Assembly: GCA_015847255.1 (NCBI GenBank)
Contig: JADLZK010009222.1
Location: 310,001 to 374,000 of the forward strand
Reading direction: 5' to 3'
DNA from: Hyparrhenia diplandra
Lineage: Eukaryota > Streptophyta > Magnoliopsida > Poales > Poaceae
Length of the DNA: 64,000 bases
The notes beneath the pieces were generated by a model, which did not search any database, had not been told where the DNA came from, and worked only from the letters and a program-made list of their open reading frames with translations. The number at the start of each line of letters is the position of its first letter. The stretch's first letter is position 1. Position numbers and translations under genes: made by a program. Positions 44,940 to 56,426 of this stretch are shown here, piece after piece.

Positions 44940-46050
44940 CATGCTTGCCTAGAAAATTTTTTGAGTTTGCTGAATAATCATCTTCCTTTGGGAAACTAGA
45001 CATTGCCGTGAGCAAAAAATAACCATTTTCTGCGCAGGAATGCGGATAGACTTAAAGAATAGAGTTGATGATTCTACATACACGAATGAAATGAACAACA
45101 GGCTCTTGATTCTGAGATAGAGAGGGTCGACCCTCTAACGGATGTTGTACATGAATATGTAAGCAGGTTCTATATATAACTCCAAATTAAATGCTTCGGA
45201 ATACATTACGAGTCAATATTTTATTTCTAAACCTGTTTCGCATGGCTTCTATGACTTTGATGAGTTGTGTTTCACGAGATCATGGGTACTGAAAAAAATA
45301 AACAAAGATATCGATCCCACAAGAAAACACTTGCATACCATAACTCATTTCTCCACTATATTACCATTGACGGGTAACTGATAGATCACAAATACACAAA
45401 ATAGCATGAAAGCGACCAAGAATGGCGACCAAGAGGGCTAATGGTTCCAACGAACGCACAAACACAATGGTAAAGTTCCAAAAATCCTACAAATTACTAC
45501 TCTAAAGCACCTCATTCTTCTTCAACACTCAGTTGACTCTCCTAGCCTCTTGATGTAAGCATATCATACCATCTAGTAATCTACAAGACAACATAGTCAT
45601 TATCAAAATATAAAAAATAAAACACGATTGTATTTAAAAAAGATATCCACTTCAGAATTCTATTGTGGTATAAGACAACATGACTCAACCATTCTACCCT
45701 AACCTAATACATGTTGAGTGTTGTTGCCGGCCAAAATCCTTGGTACCACGGTCAACGAACGACGTGAGAAACCGAATCGACCCAACGACGGGGACGAAAA
45801 GTGGAGAACTCGGATCAGTAGAAAATGAGAGGTCCATCCCCTTGCCGCTTCCCCCTCTTCCCCTTTTATAGGGAAGGTGGGAGTGGTTGTTCTCTTCATT
45901 GCCTTTATAAATATCAGTATTTACAGAAGTACCCCTAAGGGCTTACAAATGAGGTCAATCTCCCATTTCAGACCCCTGATCTAACACAATTGGGACTGGA
46001 ACTCACAAAGGGGGTTATCAAAATATGCCACACCCCCAACAGAGCCCCTC
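44940..46050. other. Gene-free stretch
   Basis: AT-rich, then a short GC-richer piece at 45720-45900. The latter has a TTTTATAGGGAAGG stretch reminiscent of an LTR promoter, but no LTR ends were found. Confidence 0.5.
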
Positions 46051-46562
46051 AACTATTCGGGCTTGAACCCTTGGTCGAAACCGAATAGGTGAATACAATG
46101 TGATGTGACGGTCCTAATTGCACCCTTCTTTCTGTCTTCACGTGGATAGCTTCGGAGACACTTCGTCTTCAGCCTAGTCTTTGGCTTTGTTTAGGCTAGT
46201 CTTTGAGGGGTCCTTTTGCTCGCGCCTCCCGGTCATCGTTGGCGACTTGCCCCTTCAAAACTGTTGAGACATGAGTAGCGGTTGGTGCTGCCAGAATGGT
46301 CATGGGGATTGCATTGTGCCTTCGTTGCTTTCTCACGGGCGTCGGTGAGGTTCCTACTATCGGGTGCATTGTTTGCACAATGCGCATCGCACCAACTCCC
46401 AATGGCGACGTTTGTGAAACTCGTCGACAAAGGAATCAACGATGTCGAGGATGCCTTTTCAATGTCGAAACATTAGCGAAGGTTTCGGAAGAGACGTTAG
46501 AGACCTCTTCCCAAAGGTAGTCGAACTACTCAACTTTCAAACACCGTTCCGAGGCGAGGAGC

Positions 46563-46940
46563 GAACAAGGGCGAGAACGAGCCCCTTAGCGCATTCGTGC
46601 TTCTTAGGCGACAACCGCGCCCCGAATTTTTGAGGTGAGGGACGAATATGGGTAAAAGCGAGCCGAGAATGAGCGACTCGGCGCATTCATGCTATCTCGG
46701 CACCAACTCCCCGAACTTTTGAGGCGATGGGTGAATATAGGTAAAACGAACGAAAATGAGCCCCTCGGTGCATTCATGCTATTTCGCCGCCAACTCCCCA
46801 AACTTTTGAGGCGAGGGGCGAATATAGGTAAAAACGAATCGAAAATGAGCCCCTCGGCGCATTCATGCTACCTCGGCGCCAACTCCCTTGAATTTTTGAG
46901 GCGAGGGGTCAATATAGGTAAAGGCGAGCCGAGAATGTTC
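46563..46940 (+). repeat. Tandem repeat, about 89 bp unit, four copies
   Basis: GCATTCATGCT (first copy GCATTCGTGCT) recurs at 46591, 46683, 46770 and 46859. Each is followed by CAACTCCCC or a variant, TTTTGAGGCGAGGGGCGAAT and ATAGGTAAAA. Period 92, 87 and 89. Frames through it are interrupted, so it is not a coding repeat. Confidence 0.85.
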
Positions 46941-47066
46941 CTTTCTTTGTCATACGCAAGCTTTTGCATTGATTTAAAACATTATTTTATACGAGAGAAG
47001 TCTTTTCGTTGCTGGTGCTCCTTCGAAGGGAAAAGCCAAGCTATTCGGTAGTTAAAACACCGGATA

Positions 47067-47697
47067 TAGGGATGAAAACGGTCGGGAAACGATCGGAAGG
47101 AGGCCAAATAATTTTCACTTTCATTTTTTTTTCGAAAACGAAATCGATCACGATATTGTCGTAAACGAATACGGCGCCGAATTCGAGAATTTTGAAAACG
47201 ATATAGTCGGTCAGAAAATACAGCGATAACGGTCGAAATCTATGATAACGGTATCCTCAAAAATGAAATGAGAAGAGCCATATAAATCGCAACATCACCA
47301 CAGTTCTTGACAATAATACAAAAAAAACAATCAAGCTCTAAGTTGACTTGACATATCATATTGATAAAAACATGAATAATTAGAGTTCCTTCTTAAGTAG
47401 AGGTTGTTCCTATATGTGCCATATGGTTAGTTTTCAAAAAATATTTACCTTATGTGCATGTTGGTTCTATGTGCCTTTGATTCGATAATTACCAAGCGGT
47501 AAATTACCGCTTAAATACGGGAATCCTTGGAAACGATCGGAAGAGGGCAATATTGTTTCCACTTTCGTTTCCATTTATATTTACCACTATCATTTTCATT
47601 TTTCGGTTACCACTTCCATTTTCGTTTAGACATCAAAATCGGAAAAAACTCGAAAACTACGGAAAATCGGAAACTGTCATTTTCGTTTTCATCCCTA
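47067..47697. mobile_element. Non-autonomous hAT element, 631 bp, family A
   Basis: Shares the terminal sequence TAGGGATGAAAACGG with the element at 24465-25189; the right end is CGTTTTCATCCCTA. Flanking 8-mers ACCGGATA and ACCAGAGA match at 6 of 8 places, consistent with an older insertion. Internal half-sites are ACGATCGG and GGAAAACGA-like rather than GGATAATCCG, so it is a different subfamily. Confidence 0.75.
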
Positions 47698-47877
47698 ACC
47701 AGAGATACTATTCGGTTGATGATTCACTGCAGCTCACACTCCTCTATTTTTAACCTCGAACCGAATTCATTCTTGCATGTCACAGTGAAAATATTGAAAA
47801 TGCTATTTTGCTTCGGTTGTGATCTATTGTTTTTCGCTGCAGCATTCATTTTTTTTTGTCATGATCTGTAAATAGTA

Positions 47878-48114
47878 CTCCCTCCGTTCCATAATACTTG
47901 CAATTCTTTGACTCATATAAATTGTGTTTGACTGCTCGTCTTATTCAAATTTTTAAGTAAATTATAAAACAAACAAAACGTCATTACAATATCTTTAGTG
48001 ATGTAATAAGTCATAACAAAAGTGGTAATATTTATTAAAAAAGTTGAATAAGGCGAGAGGTCAAACACAGTTTATATGAGTCAAAGAATTGCAAAGTATT
48101 GTGAAACGGAGGAG
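47878..48114. mobile_element. Stowaway MITE
   Basis: Terminal repeats CTCCCTCCGTTCC and, inverted, CTCCTCCGTTTC, flanked by TA on both sides. The arms are long and complementary: TTGCAATTCTTTGACTCATA pairs with TATGAGTCAAAGAATTGCAA. 237 bp, no ORF. Typical of Tc1/Mariner-mobilised Stowaway elements. Confidence 0.95.
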
Positions 48115-48171
48115 TATTTTCTGATCGGCCTTTGATAAAGTTTCAGCTCCCACTTTTCACGGTCAAGGGAA

Positions 48172-48378
48172 GTGACACAGGTTCAACTAAGCAGGGAAGT
48201 GTTTCGTCTTCGCACGGGGAAGAGAAGGAATTTTCGAGATTCGTTCTTTCGCTCAGGTCCCAAGAACTGCATAACTGAATTGGCGCAGAACATCTCTGAG
48301 CTTTGCACATGGCGAATTGTCGAACACTTTAACCGGAGACATGTAGCAAAAGCAAGCCAACTACTTGAGGTTCTTTAG
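48172..48378 (+). other. Short open frame, doubtful
   Basis: A 68-codon frame with EVFRLRTGKRRNFRDSFFRS has moderate coding-like composition but no start context, domain or second exon. Probably non-coding. Confidence 0.15.
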
Positions 48379-48621
48379 CAGAGGAGCTATAACACCCGAA
48401 ATTTTACATGATTTAGAAATAGGCAATTTGATTTATTTTTGCATTTATGTGGAGCATTGAATATAGAAAATAAATAATTTTTGTGAAATTAAAAATCAAT
48501 ATAAAGCTAGACACATGTATGTGCATTCATGTTGTTGCATTTGGTTCATTGTGATGAGTGGTTTTGACTCAAACCCAAATTGGATTCAAAACTCTATTTG
48601 CAATGACTTTGGAAATCTATA

Positions 48622-49837
48622 TCTATACCTACTAATAAATACTAAAAAGAGAAAATTTCTTGACCCAAAATTTCCGTCAGCCTGCCCGCGAGTGTCCTGC
48701 ACCCGAGATATCGGTCTGAGTTACGCACCGCCCGCGTTTGCCTCAATTCCCGTCGCGCATGCAGAGTCCTGCGTTGCCACGATTCCCATCCACACAGGAC
48801 TCCTACAGAACCCGAGCCGGATTGCATGCCCCCTCACCCTCGCTCATATATGTAGAAGAGACGCGCCGCCGCCTCATGACTCCATCGAATCTCTCGACGG
48901 TGTCGCACACCGAACGTCGCCCAAGCGGTGAGCTGGAACTCGCGGTCATCGGCGTCGGCGTGCTTCCAAGAGGAGTTCGTGGCCAAGGAGGCGAGGCTGT
49001 GGCTTCACGATGCGGCTATTGTCGCACAGCCTGATGAGGACGGGGCTCAGGTGATGGCGACGACGGGGCTGCGCGAGAGGCGGTCGGCTCCGGTCCGCGA
49101 GCGCCAAGGCCGCGCTCTAGCGCGTCGCGGCGAGCGAGCAAGGAAACAGGGGAGGCCGGGTGGCGGCAGTCTAGGGAGATGGCGAGGTCGAGGGCTTGGA
49201 CTGGGGTTTTACAGGCACTCGATAGAGTTCCCGGCGGGGCGCTCCGGTGTACGTGCTGTTCGGACGCGCAGCTCGAGAGGCTCCGCGAAGCCAAGGTTTG
49301 GGCGCTCGGTGATATGGGTCCAGGTAGTCGCGGCACGGAGACGGCGATCGACGCAAGGCAGCAGAGACCTGCTCTGTTCGGACGAAAAGCAGAGAAGGTA
49401 CGAATCTACGATGGTACGGAGAAAGAAACGTTTTATTTATTTATTTTGCCAAACAAGGGAAATAGAAGCTGCAGCTGCGTCGGCGGCGGCGGAAGGTCAC
49501 ACCAGGTCCAAGTACTGTACTTATCCCATATATGATATATATGCACAATAATATTAATACATATACCTCTATCCGTGACATATATATATATATACACGTG
49601 TACTAGGACATATCACTCTAAAAAAAAATTACGTCCAATGTTTTTCATAATTACACAATATAACATCCAAAAACACACATGCATACTAAGATTTCACATA
49701 GAGACAATTGACTGTTTACTAAGTAACAAAGATATATATCAAAAAAATGTATACCCATATAGCGATTTCTAAACCTAAACTAATATTTTTTATAACGATT
49801 TTTTTCTCCCGTTGCAACGCACGGACATATTTCCTAG
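48622..49837 (+). mobile_element. Non-autonomous Helitron, 1.2 kb
   Basis: 5' end TCTATACCTACTAATAAATA preceded by host A; 3' end CTCCCGTTGCAACGCACGG (hairpin), then ACATATTTCCTAG followed by host T. Insertion between A and T without target duplication is the Helitron rule. The left two thirds are GC-rich with broken frames on both strands (for example 48928-49551 plus), as expected for captured gene pieces; none is recognised. No Rep/helicase. Confidence 0.8.
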
Positions 49838-50111
49838 TTTATATAAAAGGATTATTTTCTCCCTTTGTTTTCTTGGGCCTGGTGGTTTGTTCGAAGCGCC
49901 GGTCTCCTTGGGCAGTCCTGCCTAAGCACGAGCGCCCTTCATCTCCTTCTGAAGCCCTTCATCTCCTTCTGAATTTGGCTGATCGGAGGGTCTCCCTGGA
50001 CAGCGTTGCGTCTTCTACACGATGGAAAGAACGTCGTGGCCTTCCTTGTTTGTGGCAGTCGTATTCCTCTCCATCTCCTTTCTTTCCATCCTTGGAGTAC
50101 CTTTGGCTAGC

Positions 50112-50119
50112 TATATAAG
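50112..50119 (+). promoter_or_regulatory. TATA-like box of an unrecognised transcription unit or LTR
   Basis: TATATAAG in a CG-richer context. The ATG-led frame starting at 50126 is only 7 bp away, too close to be translated from this promoter. The neighbourhood 49840-50870 has no supported gene and may be LTR-derived. Confidence 0.3.
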
Positions 50120-51048
50120 CTGTGCATGCTGCCCTTTCGATCCCTCGCAACAGCTGCAGCGCCCGGTTTCGCCCTAGCTTCATCGCGCCACCACCATCGC
50201 GATCTCACCAAGCTCAGCCTGTACTGTAGTCGCTGCCGGCGTGCACGACGTCTGCTGTCTCGCTGCCGCCATGTACCTTGTGCCGCGCTCCTCACGTCAA
50301 GGTCCGTCCGCATCCATCAAGCCCTAGCTTGTGTTGCCGCTCAGTTGAATCTTAATGAGAAGCCATAATTGGCATCCCGTACAAGCTAGTTCCACCTTGT
50401 CTTGCTTGATTCGGTGAGCTAGCTGTCCATCCATCCCTACCCTGCTGCTCATCTTGCCTTGCAACCACACCTGCATGCTCCTAGCGCCATGCATGCTCCA
50501 TACGGTAGGTGCACGATCAGCACATTATCCTAGGTATTTTGCCTATAGTCTATACTAAGCTACCGTATGGTCTTTTCTTTAAATAATCATCCATCAGCAT
50601 ACATATATATTTCTAGTTCTATCACACATCCTCGTCTCATCGACTCTGGCTGTGTGCCATATATTGTCAAATTCGTCATCAAACTTGATCGGTGAGAACT
50701 CCAAGCACACTTTTCTCTCTCCCTCTCCATCACACGTGAGCTGCACCCTCATCTGAGTTTCTTTCAATCATGTACCCTTTAACCAATGCCTCCCTAATTA
50801 AGGTGGTTGTATGGATCTTCATCTGCTAACCCAGAGAAGGATCGCTCTCGAACCATGGCTATAAGAGCAGGGTGAAGCTCATAGCCATCTGTAAGAATGG
50901 GGTGTGATGATGGTGGAGGCTCCAACAAATCGCCCTTTGGAGCAAAGAATTTATAGATAGGAGTGAAATCCATGTGGAAGGGTAGTGGTAAAAAGATAAA
51001 AGGGTAAAAAGGACGAACTTGGTTCTAAACTAGCACAGCTACCGTTCT

Positions 51049-51063
51049 CCGGCAACGGCGCCA
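51049..51063 (-). other. Retrotransposon primer-binding site
   Basis: On the minus strand TGGCGCCGTTGCCGG, the primer-binding-site type seen next to the 5' LTR of many grass Gypsy elements. It lies 7 bp beyond the LTR start at 51071. Confidence 0.6.
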
Positions 51064-51070
51064 GAAAGCT

Positions 51071-52150
51071 TGTTGGTATAAATTAACGCAAACAGAAAAA
51101 TCCGCAAGCGCACGGATACCGATGTAGCTTTCACCCGGGAGTATTCAAGGTATCGATTTCCATGGGGAACGTGAAGTGTACTAGAAGAATTAGGATCGTC
51201 CTAGGAAAGATAGATAATATAGGTAGAGAGGATTTTGAGTTTTCTAAGTGGTTTTATCTAATTAAAGGCTCACTATACTTTATTTACTTCGGAGCAACAG
51301 GTCCGTTCCAACTCTCGAAAAAGACTGGGAAGAAGGTAGTTGGAAGAAGGTTGCCAAAAGCTCTACGAAAACACCAATCCACACGTGGTGGCTTACACAG
51401 GCCTAACATGGCTGTCACTCCTGGGGCTACCACAACTAACCGTAGGATTGGGCGCAACCTCGGTTAACCTCTAGTCTAGACATCACGTCTACACTATAGA
51501 TTACTACTCTAATCACACATGATAACTAGAGCACTCAATACGAGCAGAGATCCAGTAAATAATGTAAGGCAAGAACTAGAATTAAATAAATACTTACAAA
51601 TAAATGAAGAACCTAGAGATTCTTTGAAGACGAACTAGTTCTTTGCAAGAATACAAAGTTGAAGAAGATCCGACAAGTCCGGCTCTTCAGCTTTCTCCTC
51701 TACTCTCTCCCCGATCTAGTTCTGACTAGATGAACTAGATGAACTAGACAACTAGAGGGATCTCTCTCTTCTAATTGAAACCCTAGCTTTTGCTCTGTAG
51801 ATAGATAAAGAAGAGATAATGAGAGATAATCCTTGGGGTCGACCCTGGGGCTGCTTATATAGTTCTTGGCGATGAACGATGACCATTGGATCAAACCGAC
51901 CTTCAATAACGGTGTAGATATAACCTCAAGGTCGGTTACAAACCGACCTAGAAAGATGAAGCTGATTGGCCCTTTGTAGCTTTGGCGGCCGGCCTACTTT
52001 GCCTTGGCGCCGCCGGTGGGTAGAGCCCTCTCGGCCTCTCGTTTCTTCTAGTGTCTTCTACGGTACCTTCTAGAGTGTTTTAGTCCACATTCGGGTCGAA
52101 GTTACTTCACGGTCAAGTCTTGCCATTGTATGAGATGTATATTAGGAACT
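51071..52150 (-). mobile_element. LTR of a minus-strand (Gypsy-type) retrotransposon
   Basis: Begins TGTTGGTATAAATT beside the primer-binding site. A TATA box (TATATAAG on the minus strand) lies at 51854-51861, placing U3 on the right and U5 on the left, in keeping with a minus-strand element. The right edge is approximate. To the left 50860-51048 would be internal leader; no gag or pol follows, so the element is truncated. The open frame 51162-51467 is antisense to the LTR and not a gene. Confidence 0.6.
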
Positions 52151-52599
52151 TTCTCCATTCTTCTCTGCATTTACCCGTTAAGTCCCTCAAAAAAATATAT
52201 AAATCACCAAAGCTCGTGGAATTATGTTAGTAAAGCCCCTAGACTTATGTTGGTATTCATTTTATGCCCTTATTTCATATTAGTTGACTAGTAAAATTAT
52301 GCTATAACAGGTGTCAACAACTCCCATGAAAATTGTTCATACAAAATCTAAATACATATTAGTTAATCAATATAACCATTGGTTTATATACATAGTATTG
52401 GTGCTAATGTCTACTACCCACATAAGAGAAAGATGGAATTACACTAGAGAATATGGTTTGTAATAATTTTGGAACTTCCTAGCTCTTGCCAGCCATATTA
52501 ATAGGAAAGGTGTAAGGGTCCCATCTTCCTCCCTGTCCCTCTTTGGTTTATGAATTATATATGGGTCCCTGGCCTCTTTATAGGAAGAGGTAGGCTAGG

Positions 52600-54480
52600 C
52601 TACTACTCAACCCAACAATAGACCCTAGCCACTAGGTTTTGGTGGGAACATGACATAAACACTATAACATTAGAAAAATGTCTAAGCATATAAATTCTAG
52701 CCATGAGAGACTCGTTCATAGCCATCTTTGCATGCACACTTCACTAAAAACTTCATCCCAAAAAGCCAGCAGAAATAAGGAATGGAGAAAAGAGCATGCA
52801 CAAGACACAGAGCTACCTATACAATCTTGAAGTAGACTCGATGACTATCTTGGGCTTTTACATACATCCTTTGTGAAATGCTTCGGCGATAGGTTTGGAG
52901 ACTTCCAACGATGTCGTTCTTGTTGCTTGAGGTCGATGATTTCGCTTGTTCCTGTTCAATATGGGTCTTCACCACTTAGGGTTGTTCTCTATAACCATAG
53001 TAGTGGAAGTAGTCGTGGCTGTCATAATCAGTGAAAGGAAGATGAACGCAGGAGATGTCAGTGAAGTCAATGATAATAATGTAGTAGTTATCGAAAGTCC
53101 TTTGACTCATGAGTGTTGAGCAAGATATGTGTCCTCTAGTTTTGATTGACTCTCTAGTCTATTGCTTATGATCGAGCAAAGATTTTATGCCTGGTCGATG
53201 AAGGTGTCGATGATGAAGCTAGAAAGGGGTGTCTTTGTCTTGTACATGTTGCTGAAGTTGAGGGTGCGTCACCCAAGGTCAAGGTAGAAACTAGGTGAAG
53301 TTGTAGGCGTCGGTAAAGTAGATGGTGTGTTGCTTAAGACAAAAGTGACAACAGGGAAAAAAAGAAGTGAACATTAAAGATGGTTGTGGGCCATGAGTTG
53401 ATGCTGATGCTGACAATGAGGCATGGTTGTACTCATTACCAAAGATGAGTGTGAACCCTTAGGTCATTGTTGTTGCTAACGGTGTGGCATAATTGAAGTT
53501 GTAGCCAAAGCAGACGATGAGTCCCCCTAAGCTGAAGGTGAAGTAGTCGATGCCAATGAAGAAGCTATCGATGAACCCTCAAACCGAGCAAGGTGGCAAG
53601 GTGGAGTAGTTGGTGATGCACGAGCCAATCAAGATGGAAAGTGGATGGAGTTGTTGTGAAAAGTAGATAGGCGAGCCCCATGAGTCAATCAAGTTGGCAA
53701 GGGCGAAGTTGACGATGATGCGAGAAGCGGTGGCAAAACCTTGGCGGAACGTGATGATAAGGAATTAGCAAAGTCGTCAACGAAGTAGATGGGTGAGCCC
53801 CTTGGGACAATTGAGACATTGCGATAGTGCTGCGGATGATGCCAAAGATGATTGCAAGCCCCTGAAGCAAAGGATTAATGAAAACAATCTAGAGTTGTTG
53901 TTGACGTTATCCTGAGCCCCCAAGCCAAAGGCATGGCAAGGCGAAGCTAAAGTCGATGTCGATGTTGATGGCAAGCCCCTAAGTAGCATGTGTGGTGCAG
54001 CAAAGTTCAAGTTTGTGTAAATGTTGGTGATGAGCCTTAGGTCCAAGGTATGGTGGGGAGAAGCTAAAGTAGATGTACATTATGTCAATGATCCCCAACG
54101 CCAAAGGTAACGAGGGGCTTAAGCTGCCTTAATGGGGAGGCCTTGTTAAAGTCGACGCCAAAGTAGACCGGCAAGACCCATTAGCCGAGTGATTCAAGAA
54201 AGCGGTGTTGTCGATGATGATGAACACCTGGAGCTGAATGTAATGATGAGGCATTGTGGTCGAATGACAATGTCTAAGTGATAAAATTTTAGGTTGAACG
54301 AGGTGGCGAGGACAAGATGGTTGACCATGCTTCATGTGATAATCTATGGGTTTAACGCTTACTTTGGTGGTGCGATGGAATGCTAATCCCTACCTCATTT
54401 GAGGATTTTCAAGTGACGAGGGGTACACCATGTCGAAGGTTGCCTTGATGTAGTTTGCACAATATGAATTAAAGTTGCCC
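52600..54480. repeat. Long degenerate GATG-rich repeat region
   Basis: From about 52860 the plus strand repeats phrases like AAGTTGATGATG, GAGCCCC, GGCAAGGTGGAG and GATGTCGATG at irregular intervals. No frame stays open. Similar in reverse complement to 7331-8229. Confidence 0.45.
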
Positions 54481-54955
54481 TTCTCTTATGGGAGGTCACT
54501 TATTTTTGCCTTTTCGCTCAACTCACTCTTTTTAGTGATAAGAGGATTTTTGTTTTGCATGCTCACTTGGGAATGTGTACCTCACTTTGTTCAGAATTTG
54601 TGACCAATGATTTGGCTGAGTTCAATGAGTAATGAAAACATCTATTCAAAAAATGGAGAGTATGATAGACGGTCGTAAAGTCATCAGGATCAGCCAGCAC
54701 CAAAAGAATTTTCAAGAGATGATGGGCTAACAAAAACCAATGAAGCAAGCAACACTAGTAAAATTCAATTGCAATACAGGTAAACAAAATAATAAAAGAA
54801 GCTTAATAGCTCTCTTGCCAACTAGCATCATTCAAAGAATTATTGTCTCCCTCCTGATCTGATGTGCACATACCCTAATGCATAGTGTTTACACTTATAT
54901 AAAGGAGCGAGAAAAACCGGGTTATTCCATCTCGGGGCGACCACCACTCATTGCT

Positions 54956-55880
54956 TCACTCTATACCATACCACTTCTTATGCAGCTCATACATCTCATC
55001 CTCGTCGGGAAGGACACCCTTGACGCTCTCCCTCTCCTTGCATCTCCTCACCCGGCGCATCAAGCGAGGGGCACACCACGTCAAGATCAAAGCCTCCATG
55101 CTGCTCGTACCCATGGAACATGCTCGAGAACGGGATGATGATGGGATCAAGGAACCCGAAATCATCACCCGGCGAAGAAGGACTTGTCCCCGAGCACCTC
55201 CTCGAGGCGCTTGAGTTGCTCCAAAGCAGCTTCGCCTTTGCTTTGCCGCCTTTTGATTGCCTTTGCTCTTCGGGAACCTCGTGCGGGTGCTAAACACCTA
55301 GTTACCAAATAAAGTGGATTGTAACAAAGATAAGAATTTCGCAAGATCATTGTTTCCACAAGTATGTATTTTTGCTAAACTCGTGGCCTTTTTAAATCGT
55401 TTTTGGTTTGTGCTATAACAATTTGAAATTAATAAATTCTGACTAATTTATAAAATTATAAGAATATCTCTGAGATCCAATTAGTTCCATTAAAAGTATA
55501 CTATATCTACAATATGTATTTGTGTCATAATAGGATTTTTTAATCTATTTTTAAAAACTATTAGAAGTTATCAACAATTTTGAGTAAAAATAGAAATTAT
55601 GGTGAGATAGCTTCTTTATGTAATCCTTTTGTTTCTTTGGACCTAGCCGCCTTGTAACTCTTTCTACTGCTCATTGTTTCATTTAATGGAAAAATACGAG
55701 GCGATTGACCTGATTTGGTCAAAAAAAAAAACAATGAACGAAAGTGGTCTACCTTTTGGTCAAGAAAGTCAGCCCGAGAAGCGGGCGTGGGACCTCTAGA
55801 GCGGATCAATCGGGAGTAAGGCGGACGAGTCGCCACCGCCTTATTTCCCCAGACCTCGTCGGCGTACTCGAGGATGTTGA
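54956..55880 (-). pseudogene. GST4, tau-class GST pseudogene on the minus strand
   Basis: Exon 2 (about 55305-54956) contains AALEQLKRLEEVLGDKSFFA, then in another frame DDFGFLD and YEQHGGFDLDVVCPS, and again shifted RRCKERESVKGVLPDEDEMY to a stop. At least two frameshifts (near 55170 and 55060). An exon 1 remnant lies at about 55880-55767: NILEYADEVW and, after a one-base shift, RADFLDQK at a GT donor. The first part of exon 1 is missing or unrecognisable. Its sequence is clearly a different tau paralogue from GST1-3 and in the opposite orientation. Confidence 0.8.
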
Positions 55881-56400
55881 CGAGCCGCACTTTCGCGCCC
55901 GTTGTCGGAATATCTTCAGGTTCACACCCACCGGCGCGGCCACCGGCACGGCACGGAGCTCGAGGCGGCGGCCCGGCGTGGGGCGCATGCAGCTGCACGC
56001 ACGGGAGATGAACTTCGGCGAGGCCCGCGTGGGTCGTAGGCGGCTCGATGGCGGTGGAAGCGGACGTCGAGGTTGGTGGCGAACTCCTTCGCCCGACGCC
56101 CGCGGGTGCATGAGACGAGCACGCCCGGCGGGTGCATGACGAGCACCGGACCGAGAGCGCATGCCCGCTGTTGCTAGCGAGCGATTGCTTGCCGCCTTCT
56201 AGCATGGGCATGAGATGGCTGCGCCCTGCACCGACAAAGCAAGACAAGTGTCGAGGTTGCCATAAGTAGATAGGCGGTCCTTCTCGATCAGCTCGGTCCT
56301 CGCGCAAGAGGAAGCGATAGAGTGATGGGTGGGTCGATGGAAACGCCAAGAGGCAGCATATTTGCGATAGACATATTTGCGATAGAGTGATGATCCGGAA
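55881..56400 (-). other. GC-rich segment upstream of GST4, unclear
   Basis: Long overlapping frames on both strands come from high GC content. It may hold the decayed start of GST4 or a captured fragment; no motif was recognised. Confidence 0.3.
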
Positions 56401-56426
56401 CACGACGGTGGGCGTGATGAGAGCGG

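Noticed and set aside
50126..50368. 80-codon frame after a TATA box
   Set aside because: The ATG is 7 bp from the TATA box, upstream of any likely transcription start.
51162..51467. 101-codon plus-strand frame
   Set aside because: Lies antisense inside an LTR with its own minus-strand TATA box; no domain.
52850..54480. Coding repeats
   Set aside because: The region looks repetitive in codon-like phrases but every frame is stopped often.
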